Notes under the pieces: model-generated
Database searches by the model: none
The model's input: only the letters and a program-made list of their open reading frames with translations
Told to the model about the DNA's origin: nothing
Shown here: piece after piece, positions 53,890 to 63,797 of the stretch
Position numbering within the stretch: the first letter of the stretch is position 1
How the letters are laid out: each line of letters opens with the position of its first letter
NCBI GenBank assembly: GCA_023382385.1
Contig: JAHDVH010000003.1
Location: forward strand, 362,929 to 426,928
Length of the DNA stretch: 64,000 nt
From: a bacterium
GTDB lineage: Bacteria; Electryoneota; RPQS01
Reading direction: 5' to 3'
Position numbers and translations under genes: made by a program

Positions 53890-56826
53890 TTACTGCATTG
53901 CCTGACGTTGCAGCGCCGCAGGAAACCCGCCGAGCGTGTCCGTGCGGTAGCGAAGCACTGCTTGTGTCGATGCGCTCGCCGATCGCACCTGCACAAAGTG
54001 ACAGTCATTCGGGAACGGTGCAGAAGCCGGCTCCGCTTGCCAGTCATCCCATTGCACAAGCGAGACATCATCAAACCACGCATATCCCGTATTGGCGGCG
54101 GGCGCGGACAAAGTGAAGCGGATGACAATGAAATTCGTGCTGCCCGGAGGAGAAAGCGATGCGCTGCGCTTCACCCACTCAGTCGTGCCGTTAAGCATCG
54201 TCCCGATGTCAACTTGCGAGAGAAGAGTGCCTCCAGATCGCAATGAATAGTATTGCGCTTGAATGGCGACACTTGCGGCATTCTCCGTTCGAACATAGCC
54301 CACGATGCTGTGCTGCAGCGACGTCAAGAGACGAATTCTAAACTCATTGTTGGCGACTACGTTTTGCGGAACTCCCGTATTTCGGCGCAAACGAATACTG
54401 CGCTGACCGCTGTGTGCGAAGTCCGTGTTGTAGCCTTCATCCGCGCTGTTCAGCAGCCAATCGTTCGCGCCTTCATCTTCCATGTTTCCGAAGTAGAGCA
54501 ACTCGCGGCCGTAGCGAATCTGGAAATTCTCACCATTCAGAACTTCCGCTGACACAGGGTAGCCGATGTCAGGCAACGAGTGCGGCTCGGATATCCACCA
54601 ACTTCCCGACTGTGCCAATGCCAGCGTGTCCTCACGGAAAGCGGGGATTCGCAGAGTCGTCAGCGTGTCGAATACGATAAACGCGCTGTCCGCTCCCAGC
54701 GGACGGATGAGCCACGTGCCAAGCCTGCGCGACATTTCGGTTTCATAGTCCAGAATGTTGCGCGCCAACTCTCCACGCGCCGGCTGCGGAATCCAGTGGT
54801 TGATATAGGCCGGATGCACGACGGCTGCATCTACGCCGACGCCTTCAGAGAAGTGCGTGCGCAGAATGACCGTTGGCATGGTTTCCGCATACGTCAGATC
54901 GAAAATAAAATTGCCGAGACTGTGCGCGATAAGTTTGCCGTTGTAGACTTCAAATCCCTGAATGATGTGCGGGTGATGTGCGATGACGAGATCTGCGCCC
55001 TGGTCGATCGCGTATTGCCTGATCTGCCGTTCCAACGTGTCGGGCACAAGCTCAAAGAGCATGTCTTCGTCGCCGAACGGTTCCTGCTCAGACTGCATCT
55101 GCAGGATAGGTTCGAGTGAATACTCGCTTCCCGAATGTGTGTTGATCACGACGAAATCGGCCAGCTGACCCGCAGCAGGGACAGTCGACTCAATCGCGCT
55201 GCGATTCCACATGGCAAAGCCAGGCCGCGAACGCGCCGCATCCAGAAACGGCTGCACGTTGTTGTATGAGCCTGTGCGGTCCGAGAAGCTCAGCATGGCA
55301 ATCGATAGTCCGTTGCGCGACAGGAAGCGCACGCGGCGCGCAAGCTCGTCGTTCATACCTGAACCGTTGTGAACTATTCCCGCCGTGTCCAATACGTACA
55401 TTGTTTCGAGCATTCCTGCAGTCAAGTAGTCAAAGACGTGATTGTTGGCGAGTGTCACGAAGTCCACGCCCGCGTTCACCAATCCGCTGACATTCGCAGG
55501 ACGCGACTTGAAAACGATTCCCTTGGTCGGATGCCGTTCCGTCGCCGTTGTCAACGGGCACTCGAGATTCATGGAGGTCAGATCCGCAGTTTGCAACCAG
55601 GGATAGGTCGGTTCAAAGAGGGTATCAACGCCCCACGATTCAATGATGCCGTTGTTGTTTTCGTATCCACGCCCCGTAATCACATCCCCCGTGAATGCGA
55701 ACCAGAGTTGGCGCAAACCTGTCACAGGGGAATCCACGACCACCTGAGTGGCCCAGTTGGCTCGGGAATCGCTGTCGGTCACATCGAGTGTAACAGTGTG
55801 ACGACTGTGGGCGGGATAGACGCGAGAGGGATTCTGCAAGGACGAGATCGTCCCATCACCGAAATCCCAGCGGTGCGTCAGCCAGGGGCTATCCAAGTCA
55901 TAGGCAAGTGAATGGAAATTCACTTGAATGGAGTCCGGATGCGAATGACTCTGGATATTCCAGCTGAACTGCACGACAGGGGGAAGGGGTAAGGTTTCCG
56001 TTACATCGCGGACTTCATCGAAAAAGACTTCTCCATCCACTGCCACCGTGTCGTTGTCGTTGACAAACCGAAGTTCCGTGATACGCGGCAGATACCCGAA
56101 GCGGCCCAGCCAGTCTTCGCCAATCGGAAAGAGCACTTCGTTCCACACTCCATTCTCAAACCACCCTTCGTATGCTGTGTTCCAGCGGAGCGACTGAGGA
56201 GCTTCCTTCCCCCAGAGAATGTAATACATCACCTCGACCGAATCTGCCACGCCGAACGCCTGAATCTCACCGAGACGCAGGAGCTTGGCGGCAACGGCCC
56301 AAACAGTGTTGGCTCCCACGCTATAGGGCGGAATTGCGATGCGCTTCCAGGAATTTCCAAACATGCGCAGAGAATGAGCCCCCTCATAGAAGTCCTCATC
56401 TGAGATTTCGGCACCCGACGGTTCGAGGTCTTCACCCGCGATGCTCAAGAGATTCGGGCTGTCCTCAAAAGACGCAAGAGTAATCCCCGTGTCCGGCGGC
56501 AGAGCAAAGTCTACAGGGTCGACGCGGAAGAATCCCAGCGCTTCGACACCCTCCTCGTAGCGATGAAAGTAGAACGTGTCGCTGGTAATCGCCAGAGTGT
56601 CCGCATTGAGCATGTCCGCGGACGTGCCGAGCAGAACAGCCCAATAACTCAGGTGAGCGGCAGGAAACCAGTTCAGCAGAAACCCTTCGTCTGTGCGCAG
56701 GATTGTCAGTGTTGTGGAAGGTTCGTCGAGAGCCGAATGTCCCGGACGAGTTTGCGTCTGCGCCGAATTCACGGACAGCGTCACGATGACAAGCAGTGAG
56801 AGTGCGAAAAGAGCTACCCGCTTCAT
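53890..56826 (-). CDS. Secreted CapA/PgsA-type protein with PKD and jelly-roll modules
   Basis: 978 residues, far larger than usual CapA (~350-450). Signal peptide ~1-24; a beta-sandwich module ~120-290; a PKD domain ~295-370 (HRWDFGDGTISSLQNPS); a CapA metallophosphatase-like domain ~375-700 with AFTGDVITGRG, NLECPL, LANNHVFDY, HSGSEY, HHPHIIQGFE and HSLGNFIFD; a second jelly-roll module ~780-940. CapA proteins act in poly-gamma-glutamate capsule export; the extra modules suggest attachment to a surface polymer. No synthase genes (CapB/C) are nearby, so its substrate is unknown. Confidence 0.85.
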   Translation of the reverse strand: MKRVALFALSLLVIVTLSVNSAQTQTRPGHSALDEPSTTLTILRTDEGFLLNWFPAAHLSYWAVLLGTSADMLNADTLAITSDTFYFHRYEEGVEALGFFRVDPVDFALPPDTGITLASFEDSPNLLSIAGEDLEPSGAEISDEDFYEGAHSLRMFGNSWKRIAIPPYSVGANTVWAVAAKLLRLGEIQAFGVADSVEVMYYILWGKEAPQSLRWNTAYEGWFENGVWNEVLFPIGEDWLGRFGYLPRITELRFVNDNDTVAVDGEVFFDEVRDVTETLPLPPVVQFSWNIQSHSHPDSIQVNFHSLAYDLDSPWLTHRWDFGDGTISSLQNPSRVYPAHSRHTVTLDVTDSDSRANWATQVVVDSPVTGLRQLWFAFTGDVITGRGYENNNGIIESWGVDTLFEPTYPWLQTADLTSMNLECPLTTATERHPTKGIVFKSRPANVSGLVNAGVDFVTLANNHVFDYLTAGMLETMYVLDTAGIVHNGSGMNDELARRVRFLSRNGLSIAMLSFSDRTGSYNNVQPFLDAARSRPGFAMWNRSAIESTVPAAGQLADFVVINTHSGSEYSLEPILQMQSEQEPFGDEDMLFELVPDTLERQIRQYAIDQGADLVIAHHPHIIQGFEVYNGKLIAHSLGNFIFDLTYAETMPTVILRTHFSEGVGVDAAVVHPAYINHWIPQPARGELARNILDYETEMSRRLGTWLIRPLGADSAFIVFDTLTTLRIPAFREDTLALAQSGSWWISEPHSLPDIGYPVSAEVLNGENFQIRYGRELLYFGNMEDEGANDWLLNSADEGYNTDFAHSGQRSIRLRRNTGVPQNVVANNEFRIRLLTSLQHSIVGYVRTENAASVAIQAQYYSLRSGGTLLSQVDIGTMLNGTTEWVKRSASLSPPGSTNFIVIRFTLSAPAANTGYAWFDDVSLVQWDDWQAEPASAPFPNDCHFVQVRSASASTQAVLRYRTDTLGGFPAALQRQAMQ

Positions 56827-57049
56827 GGAAGGGGCTCCGCAATAATCTTGGAGAATTGTCGAGGTGCCATGCAGTAAATATAGCGGTGCGTTGGCGGCTT
56901 GTCAACCGCATTTTGTAAGTTCTTGGAATAAGATGCTTTGGGTCAGGTTCGCTTCCATCATGCCGGTTCTTGGTAACACGTTGTTAAAATGAGGGTTTGA
57001 GGTGTAGACAACTGCTTTCTCTGACGTCGGGGAGGAACTTTGCATTGAA

Positions 57050-57073
57050 AAGGCCCACCTTTCGGCGGGCCTT
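57050..57073 (-). terminator. Terminator of the two-component operon
   Basis: Leftward hairpin AAGGCCCGCC-GAAA-GGTGGGCCTT, 10 bp with a GAAA tetraloop, just after the stop at 57096. Confidence 0.85.
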
Positions 57074-57095
57074 GTTTACGTTGTAACTCTGCGTG

Positions 57096-58487
57096 TCAGT
57101 CTAAACTCTTCGCTAATCCCACCTGATTCAATATCCGGTAGACAGTTTTGCGGTCCACACCCGCACGTGTTGCCACGCGGCTGATGTTTCCCTTCTCTTC
57201 CGTGAGCAATTGCGAGAAATACTGTGTCTGAAACTGGTCCAGCAGTCGCGCTTTGGCAATGTCATAGGTCAATTGCGCGTCCACTTGAGGTACCCGCTTT
57301 GTGGTGGATTGAAGCTGTGCGGGCAAATCTTCTTCTCTGACCACCGATTTGCTCGCCAGCGAAATGGCGCGTTCCACGACATTGCGCAACTCACGCACGT
57401 TTCCCGGCCAGTCATAGCTCTGGAAAATTTCCAGAACCTGCGGTGTGAAGCCCTCCAGCGAACGTCCATACGCATCGCCGATCTCTTTAAGGAAGTGATG
57501 GGCGAGAGCGGGGATATCATCGGGACGCTTCCGAAGCGGGGGAACGTGCAGGGTCACAACCGCGATTCGAAAATACAGGTCTTCGCGGAACTGTCTTTGC
57601 TGAACGGCCTCCTGCGGATCACGGTTTGTCGCGGAGATGATTCGCACATCCAGCGGGATCTCGCGGTTCCCACCTACCCTGCGCACCGTCCGCTCTTGAA
57701 TGACGCGCAGGAGTTTTGCCTGCATTGCCAATTCCATCTCTGTAATTTCGTCAAAGAAGAAAGTACCGCCCTGTGCTTCTTCGAGCATTCCCTTGCGTGC
57801 GGTGGAAGCTCCCGTAAATGAACCTTTTTCATGGCCGAACAACTCGCTTTCGACCAGATTAGCGGGAAGCGCACCACAGTTTACCGCGAGAAACGGCGAA
57901 CCGTTGCGGCGACTCGCTTGATGCAGTGCGCGGGCAATGATTTCCTTACCGGTTCCCGACTCTCCCTGAATCAATACGGAAGCTTCCGTATCCCCCACGC
58001 GCGCGAGCATCTGCATAACTTCGCGCATCGCAGGATCCACCGCGATAATCGAAGAGGAGCCCTTATGCTGAGCCAGCTCATGGCGCAGGCGGTGATTCTC
58101 CTGCAGCAGCTTGCGCTCCTTCAACGCGCGCTTGACCGCGTGCACAAGCTGTTCCCGAGCAAATGGCTTGACCACGTAATCCGTGGCGCCTTCCTTCATC
58201 GCTTCGACGGCGGTCTCTACAGTTGCGAAGGCCGTCATCATCACGACGGGCAAATCACTGCGCGACCACTTAATCTGCCGCAACACTTCCATGCCGTCGC
58301 GGTTGGGAATCATCAAGTCGGTAATCAGGAGATCCGGATCGAATTCGGCAACGGCTTGATCAACGTGCAGGCTGTCGGTCATCGTGCGGACCTCGTAGCC
58401 TTCGCGTGACAGTATCATCTGGCAATTTGCAAGCAGATCCGGTTCATCGTCAACAATGAGAATTCTGGAAGACTGTGTCATATTCAT
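57096..58487 (-). CDS. NtrC-family sigma-54 response regulator
   Basis: 463 residues. Receiver domain ~8-120 (phospho-acceptor Asp in DPDLLITDLMIP), AAA+ domain ~145-380 (GESGTGKE, GSFTGA loop, GGTFFFDEI), Fis-type HTH at the end (GNISRVATRAGVDRKTVYRIL). Activates sigma-54 promoters when phosphorylated by the kinase encoded just upstream (ATGA overlap). The target genes are not evident here. Confidence 0.95.
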   Translation of the reverse strand: MNMTQSSRILIVDDEPDLLANCQMILSREGYEVRTMTDSLHVDQAVAEFDPDLLITDLMIPNRDGMEVLRQIKWSRSDLPVVMMTAFATVETAVEAMKEGATDYVVKPFAREQLVHAVKRALKERKLLQENHRLRHELAQHKGSSSIIAVDPAMREVMQMLARVGDTEASVLIQGESGTGKEIIARALHQASRRNGSPFLAVNCGALPANLVESELFGHEKGSFTGASTARKGMLEEAQGGTFFFDEITEMELAMQAKLLRVIQERTVRRVGGNREIPLDVRIISATNRDPQEAVQQRQFREDLYFRIAVVTLHVPPLRKRPDDIPALAHHFLKEIGDAYGRSLEGFTPQVLEIFQSYDWPGNVRELRNVVERAISLASKSVVREEDLPAQLQSTTKRVPQVDAQLTYDIAKARLLDQFQTQYFSQLLTEEKGNISRVATRAGVDRKTVYRILNQVGLAKSLD

Positions 58488-59971
58488 GCGGCTGGTTTGT
58501 TTGCTGGAAGATTGACCGTGAATGTTGTTCCCTGACCTGTCATGCTGGCGACGTGAATGGCGCCACCGTGATCTTCAACTAAGCGATACGTGATCGCAAG
58601 CCCAAGGCCTGTTCCGACTCCGACGTCTTTGGTTGTAAAAAACGGATCGAAAATCTTCGTGAGAATTTCCGCGGGGATACCTGCGCCGTTGTCTTCGACG
58701 CGTATCTGGACTCGCGAGTCTATCTGCTCCGCGACGATCCTGATTCGACCTCCTCGCGGCGTGGCATCCATAGCATTGATGATTAGATTGATGAAGACTT
58801 GCTCAAGCTCCGTGATCTCGCCGCTGACTGTCGGAAGTTTTGGCGAAATCTCAGAGACCAGCTCGATTCCCCGTTTCTCCACTTCCTTCCGAACCAGCAG
58901 CAGCACGCCGTGAATCAGCTGGTCAACATGCAACTCCGCTCGTTTTCCCGAAGACGTGCGGGCAAAAGTCAGGAGTTTGGAGACAATTTTCGAAATGCGA
59001 TCCGTTTGACGGTGCATCATCGAAAGATGATCAGCCATATCCTCCACAGGACGACCGGACTGTACATCCTCCAAAAGCAGTTCGATGCGGTTCTTGATAA
59101 TCCCCACCGGATTATTGATCTCGTGCGCGACGCCTGCCGCAAGCTGTCCGGTCGCGGACATCTTCTCCATTTGAACCAGTCCGGCCTGTGCATCCCTCAA
59201 CTGCTGAGTGCGCTGCTCCACGATCAGTTCGAGGTTTTCATTCTGCCGTTGAATCTCCTGTGCAAGCGCCATTCTTTCCTGGTTTTCTGCGAGGATCGCT
59301 CTGTCCGCGCGCACTGCGATGACCCAGACGACGAAGAACAGTGCCAGACCCGTGAGCAATGTGCTTATCAGAATCACGTTGCGCAGCTGCTCGACTTTGC
59401 GATACGTGGGTGCAACGTTCATCAGCACTTCAAAAGCAAAGCGGGCGGAGCTGCTGTCGGCTGTCCGGAAGTCCACCGGATAAAAGCCCAACATGTGATC
59501 CGTATCGCTCGCAGCAGTCGGCAGATGTCCCGGAGTCTGTTCGCTAACGAGTTTAGAGGACGACTTGCCGGCCAAGGCCGAGAGCAGCATGGAGTTGGTC
59601 GGCTCTGACCTCCCTTCCCGTGTCGAATCCGTTGAAAAGACCAGCTTGTGCTGCTTGTCATAAATACTGATGCGCTCGATCTGAAATCCGCTGACAAACG
59701 TATGCACAATCCCCGTTAGCTCGCGATGGGCCAGCGGATGATCGAAGGGAAAAGTGTCAAATGTCATTTGCCACGGCTCGAGGTAGAACTTATCAATGGA
59801 GCGGGCCAGGTGGCTGACTGCGGCACTGCCGTATTGCTCCGCGACCGAAATGAGATTCGCGCGGCCGAGGCCATAGGCCACAAAGCCGCCAATCCCGACA
59901 ATCAGGAGATCAAGGAGCAGGAAGTTGAAGGCGAAATAGCGAGTCAGGCGAGGTGCCGGGCGTTGGGGCAT
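58484..59971 (-). CDS. Membrane sensor histidine kinase (NtrB-like)
   Basis: 495 residues. Two membrane helices (~15-38 and ~196-218) enclose a ~155-residue periplasmic sensor region; then a coiled coil, H-box [15 protein letters not shown] (phospho-His ~284), and a HATPase with N, G1 and G2 boxes ([33 protein letters not shown]). Phosphorylates the coupled response regulator. The sensor region shows no familiar ligand motif. Confidence 0.94.
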   Translation of the reverse strand: MPQRPAPRLTRYFAFNFLLLDLLIVGIGGFVAYGLGRANLISVAEQYGSAAVSHLARSIDKFYLEPWQMTFDTFPFDHPLAHRELTGIVHTFVSGFQIERISIYDKQHKLVFSTDSTREGRSEPTNSMLLSALAGKSSSKLVSEQTPGHLPTAASDTDHMLGFYPVDFRTADSSSARFAFEVLMNVAPTYRKVEQLRNVILISTLLTGLALFFVVWVIAVRADRAILAENQERMALAQEIQRQNENLELIVEQRTQQLRDAQAGLVQMEKMSATGQLAAGVAHEINNPVGIIKNRIELLLEDVQSGRPVEDMADHLSMMHRQTDRISKIVSKLLTFARTSSGKRAELHVDQLIHGVLLLVRKEVEKRGIELVSEISPKLPTVSGEITELEQVFINLIINAMDATPRGGRIRIVAEQIDSRVQIRVEDNGAGIPAEILTKIFDPFFTTKDVGVGTGLGLAITYRLVEDHGGAIHVASMTGQGTTFTVNLPANKPAA

Positions 59972-60450
59972 GCGCGTGACCCGTTGGAATTATTGGACTT
60001 CATAATTGATCTGCGGTAGTTGCTTGGACTGTGACTTTCCTGCCCCACTTCGGCGAAATCGTTGTCATTTGTGTGGCAATTGTTCTACAGTCGTAAAGGT
60101 ATGAAAAAATTTGAGTAAGTCAATATGCCCCCAAAATGTCCCAGAAAATGATCTAACTCAGCTTAACAAACTACATAGCACGGAAAGTCCTGGGTCGCTT
60201 TGTAATATTTTATTTAATATACTCTTATCAAAGTACGTGCGGACCAAATGACGTTGTGGCACACCCGTTGCCATATGCAAAACGGGGACCGCAATGCAGC
60301 GTGGCTGTCATGAGTTCCTTCAGTCGTTGCGGTCCTCGCTTCCCCAATCCCTTTTATGCGGTGGCAGCTTCACAGGGCTCGGCCAGGCCCGGCGCGCCCC
60401 GCGCCCAGATTATGATACTAACCATAAACACCCGAACAGGTAAACGACCC
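59972..60450. other. 479-bp region before the cupredoxin gene, with folded leader
   Basis: AT-rich left half, then GC-rich right half with several inverted repeats (60264-60335). The frame running from 60256 is not a likely gene start because a real signal peptide begins at 60451. Confidence 0.5.
60264..60335 (+). ncRNA. Candidate structured leader RNA
   Basis: Hairpin CCCGTT/AACGGG (60264-60286) abuts a long stem GGACCGCAA (60286-60294) / TTGCGGTCC (60327-60335) enclosing a CAGC-GTG-GCTG hairpin (60297-60307) and a weaker second hairpin: a possible three-way junction. It ends ~115 bases before the ATG at 60451. No known riboswitch class is recognised. Confidence 0.35.
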
Positions 60451-61947
60451 ATGAGACTCAGGCTTCTTAGCACGATTTCACTCGCTCTACTCTGGTGGTC
60501 AACAGCAGGCTGGTCTGCTACTCACCATGTGTCAATCCAGAACTTTTCGTTCGCGCCGCAATCGATTTCGATTTCGGCCGGAGACAGCGTGATCTTCACG
60601 AACAACGATGTCGCTCCCCACACGGCGACGTCTACGACCGGATTGTTCGACAGCGGCTTTTTGAATGTCGGTGCCGTGTGGGGAACTCAATTTAATTCTG
60701 ACGGCTCGTATCCATATGTCTGTCTCTATCACTCCAACATGACGGGCGTCATCACGGTAGGTGGTGGACAGGGCACCGACACAGCGTGGGTTGAACTTAC
60801 CAGTCCGACAGCTCTTCCACTCGCTGACGTGCGATTCTGGGACGCAAACATTGGCTGGATCGCCGGCGAGCAGGGAATCCTGCGCACGACGAACGGCGGA
60901 GACTCATGGCAGCTGGTGGGAACGTCAGACGATGCGGAAGCGGTGTTCTTTATTAGTGCGACTGAAGGCTGGGCGTGCGGCAACGATGGCATGATTCTGC
61001 ACACGACCAATGGTGGTCAGAGCTGGACGCCGCAGAACAGCGGTGTCGAAGAGAAGCTGCGGGACATCTGGTTCACGGACTCGCAAAATGGATGGGCGGT
61101 CGGCAGAAACGGTATCCTCATCCGCACGACCAACGGCGGTCAAACCTGGAACCCGCAGAGCAGTCCGGCAACGGACGACTTGCGCGGTATCTACATGCTC
61201 GACGGCCAACGCGGCTGGATTGTCGGGTCTGACGGACTGATTCTCTATACGTCGAACGGCGGTGCGAACTGGAATACTCAATTGAGCGTGCCGGGAGGCG
61301 AAGAAGACGAATTTGAGGCAGTCGTGGCGATAGACGAGAACCATGCGTGGGCGGCTGGAGGGCAGGGACGAATCTATGCGACCACGAATGGCGGTCTCAA
61401 TTGGACTCCACAGGCCAGCGGGACGACGGTCGCTCTGCAGGACATCCACGTCCGAGGTTCGGACTTCGGGTGGGTGTGCGGTGCTGGCGGCTTCCTTGCG
61501 TCCTTGATGAGCGAGGGAGGAATGTGGCATACGCAAATCCCGCCTGTCGTCGCGACCTTCACGAGCGTTTACTTCGTCAGTGACTCGCTGGGATTTATGG
61601 TCACGGGTGACGGGCGCATCTTCCGGCGCAGAATCGCTGAGGTGAGCAGTTCCGCACCGCATGATCATCATCACGCGCACGTCTCGCACATGGATCTCGC
61701 ACAAAACTACCCTAACCCTTTTAACCCGGCCACGACGATTGAGTTTGTGCTTCCCGCCGCAGGACTAACCACACTGACAATCTATGACATTCTTGGTCAG
61801 CAAGTCGCCCAGCCGATACGAGATGTGTTGTCCAGCGGAACACATCGAGTCGAATTCGTCGCCGAGAACCTTCCCAGCGGAGCATATTTCTATCAGCTTC
61901 GCAGCAACGACTTGATCGAAACCCGGAAGATGATGCTGCTAAAATGA
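60451..61947 (+). CDS. Secreted cupredoxin / YCF48-repeat protein with sorting domain
   Basis: 498 residues from the ATG at 60451 (AGGTAAACGACCC before it; signal peptide MRLRLLSTISLALLWW...). Cupredoxin domain ~23-105 with type-1 copper ligands apparently His in VAPHTAT, Cys and His in YVCLYH, and Met in NMTG. Then YCF48/BNR-type repeats (GWxxGxxGxIxxTxNGGxxW, ~110-400), a His-rich segment (PHDHHHAHVSH) and a T9SS/FlgD-Ig C-terminal domain (NYPNPFNPATTIEF). A blue-copper electron carrier on a surface-sorted scaffold is inferred; upstream sequence may be a structured leader. Confidence 0.83.
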   Translation: MRLRLLSTISLALLWWSTAGWSATHHVSIQNFSFAPQSISISAGDSVIFTNNDVAPHTATSTTGLFDSGFLNVGAVWGTQFNSDGSYPYVCLYHSNMTGVITVGGGQGTDTAWVELTSPTALPLADVRFWDANIGWIAGEQGILRTTNGGDSWQLVGTSDDAEAVFFISATEGWACGNDGMILHTTNGGQSWTPQNSGVEEKLRDIWFTDSQNGWAVGRNGILIRTTNGGQTWNPQSSPATDDLRGIYMLDGQRGWIVGSDGLILYTSNGGANWNTQLSVPGGEEDEFEAVVAIDENHAWAAGGQGRIYATTNGGLNWTPQASGTTVALQDIHVRGSDFGWVCGAGGFLASLMSEGGMWHTQIPPVVATFTSVYFVSDSLGFMVTGDGRIFRRRIAEVSSSAPHDHHHAHVSHMDLAQNYPNPFNPATTIEFVLPAAGLTTLTIYDILGQQVAQPIRDVLSSGTHRVEFVAENLPSGAYFYQLRSNDLIETRKMMLLK

Positions 61948-61984
61948 TCTTTCTTCCAAACGATATAGAAGGGGGAGATTCCAG

Positions 61985-62560
61985 ATGAGACGAGTATTAC
62001 TGGCCGTACTGTGCGGATTCGGAGTAAGTGTTGCCGGAGAAATGTTCACGATCGTGCAGGGCAACGTGGAGAACCTGGTCACGTTCACCAGCGACGCACC
62101 GCTTGAACAGGTCGTCGGCAAGACGCATATGGTGACAGGATATGTCTCCCTCCCTGACGGCACGTCCTCAGGTCAGGCTGAGATTCACCTTGACTTGGCA
62201 TCGCTTGACACGGGCCTCAGTCTGCGCAACAAGCACATGCGGGAAAATCATCTCGAGACGCAGATATTTCCCGAGGCTGTTTTCACGCTCAACACGCTTT
62301 TCATTCCCACTGGAAGCCTGCAACCTGGCGAACGCACTGCCGTCAAGGTGAGCGGAGCACTTGCGCTGCATGGAGTGACGCGCGAGATTGCTCCAGAAAC
62401 GCATCTTACTCTGTCAAACGGCGGCGATGAGCTCAGAATCGAATCCAGTTTCTCAATTTCGCTGAAGGACCATCAAATCAAACGCCCTGAGTTTCTGGTG
62501 ATGAAACTCGCCGACGAACAGAAGATCGAAGTCAAGTTAGTGGCGAGACGTTCACGTTAG
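61985..62560 (+). CDS. YceI-family periplasmic lipid-binding protein
   Basis: 191 residues with a signal peptide (VLLAVLCGFGVSVAG) and the YceI beta-barrel pattern (SLDTGLSLRNKHMRENHLE, GALALHGVTREI, ISLKDHQIKRP). Such proteins bind polyprenyl or fatty-acyl chains; the exact ligand is unknown here. It follows the cupredoxin gene by 37 bases with GGGGGAG upstream, probably in the same transcript. Confidence 0.88.
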   Translation: MRRVLLAVLCGFGVSVAGEMFTIVQGNVENLVTFTSDAPLEQVVGKTHMVTGYVSLPDGTSSGQAEIHLDLASLDTGLSLRNKHMRENHLETQIFPEAVFTLNTLFIPTGSLQPGERTAVKVSGALALHGVTREIAPETHLTLSNGGDELRIESSFSISLKDHQIKRPEFLVMKLADEQKIEVKLVARRSR

Positions 62561-62896
62561 AGACTTCTGCCCGCGCAAAGACGATGAAGCCCTCGGAGAA
62601 ACTCCGAGGGCTTCTTGTTCCTACCATTGCTTGGTGTGACAGTCTTTTCGCACTTCTTCCACCATCCTCAAGTCAACAAGTTTCTTGAATATTTTTTGAG
62701 AGGAGCACGCGCCTCGGCCAAGGGTTAGCGGAACTTATCCTAACTTATCCAGACTTTTCAACGGAATCTCATAACTGAATAACAATAAACGACTTATACA
62801 ACTGACTAACAATTTCCAAATCTTTCGAAGATTTGTTGCGACATTGCATTGATTGGGTTAGATTTACCATAATTTGCGAAAAAACTGGGACACTAC
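62561..62896. other. 336-bp gap before the small HTH gene
   Basis: Contains the YceI terminator, a directly repeated CTTATCC (near 62735-62750), and an AT-rich stretch; no clear promoter pair or gene. Confidence 0.45.
62586..62614 (+). terminator. Terminator after the YceI gene
   Basis: Perfect 13-bp stem GAAGCCCTCGGAG / CTCCGAGGGCTTC with AAA loop, then TTGTTCC. Confidence 0.9.
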
Positions 62897-63157
62897 ATGA
62901 CTTCTGAGGGTAGTGGACCGGAATCGCACCTCCCCTCGGATTTGTTGCTCACAATTCAGCAAGCGGCGGATCTGCTGGGAGTCTCCAAGAATACGATACG
63001 AAGGTGGTGCCGCAATGGCTTGCTGGAGTGCATTCGTATTAACAGTAGGGGAGATCGCAGATTCACCCGAGAGAGTCTGCATGCGGTTCTCGGTCCAAAG
63101 CGAACAGGCAGACCGAAAAGTCTGGAAGAAACGGAAAGCAGTCATGGGGCGAGTTAA
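62897..63157 (+). CDS. Small MerR/BldC-type helix-turn-helix protein
   Basis: 86 residues. HTH at ~20-65 (LLTIQQAADLLGVSKNTIRRWCRNGLLECIRINSRGDRRFTRESL) as in BldC/excisionase-type regulators. Similar in kind to the protein at 8426. A terminator follows at 63307. No partner protein domain; DNA target unknown. Confidence 0.78.
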   Translation: MTSEGSGPESHLPSDLLLTIQQAADLLGVSKNTIRRWCRNGLLECIRINSRGDRRFTRESLHAVLGPKRTGRPKSLEETESSHGAS

Positions 63158-63254
63158 GGGACTCCTCCAAGGAAGCTAAGCAGAAAATCAGAATTAGTGC
63201 AAAGGCGACTCATGAATGATTTTTGTTCCTATTAGTAAGTGCTGCAAACGTGTT

Positions 63255-63270
63255 TCGCCATCGATGGCGA
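63255..63270. promoter_or_regulatory. 16-bp perfect palindrome TCGCCATCGATGGCGA
   Basis: Between two HTH genes; a possible operator for one of them. It could be chance. Confidence 0.3.
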
Positions 63271-63306
63271 TGCCAGCCGGTTCGGCAAGCGAATGCTACG
63301 TAGTTT

Positions 63307-63334
63307 AGTGTGCAAATTACTGCACACTTTTTTT
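63307..63334 (+). terminator. Terminator between the two HTH genes
   Basis: 8-bp stem AGTGTGCA / TGCACACT, 6-base loop, then six T beyond the stem. Confidence 0.88.
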
Positions 63335-63364
63335 GTCGACTGATCATGTTATTGGGGAAGAAGC

Positions 63365-63622
63365 GTGAAGAAGAATCGCAAGAAAAAAGCAAGTGTTCGC
63401 CGAAAGGCGCGCATTGAAGTCGAAGGCGGGGTCTACGTGCTTGACTATCGCCTTGCGACTGAGCAGTTTCATAAGCAGTTAGTCACTAAAGTGCTGAGCG
63501 AAGAAGGCGGGAATATCTCTGAGGCGGCGCGGAAACTTGGCGTCAGCCGCAGGACGCTGCAGCTGCAGACCACTAAGCTTCAAATTGACGTGGATTCCAT
63601 TCGAAATGGTGGTTCTGAGTAG
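63365..63622 (+). CDS. Small Fis-type helix-turn-helix protein
   Basis: 85 residues from GTG with GGGGAAGAAG upstream. A lysine/arginine-rich N-terminus (KKNRKKKASVRRKAR) is followed by a Fis/NtrC-type HTH (EEGGNISEAARKLGVSRRTLQLQTTKL). This domain normally ends sigma-54 activators; here it stands alone, as in Fis-like DNA-bending proteins. Target unknown. Confidence 0.72.
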   Translation: MKKNRKKKASVRRKARIEVEGGVYVLDYRLATEQFHKQLVTKVLSEEGGNISEAARKLGVSRRTLQLQTTKLQIDVDSIRNGGSE

Positions 63623-63797
63623 CTGCGCTTCCAAGCACAGCAGACCCAAAATCTGGAGTCATACAGAGGCAAAATGGTTCAAATAAACCTGAGCCGCAAG
63701 TCCGGAATCTTCCTGATCGTTCCATAAGATGCTGGAAGTAAAGAGATAGCGATATTTGAGTGCAACTTGCAAACATTGGTATTGTCCTTTTGGTCTA

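Noticed and set aside
60256-60450. Longer N-terminus for the cupredoxin protein
   Set aside because: A proper signal peptide with ribosome site begins at 60451; the extra 65 residues are Ala/Pro/Gly-rich and overlap the folded leader.
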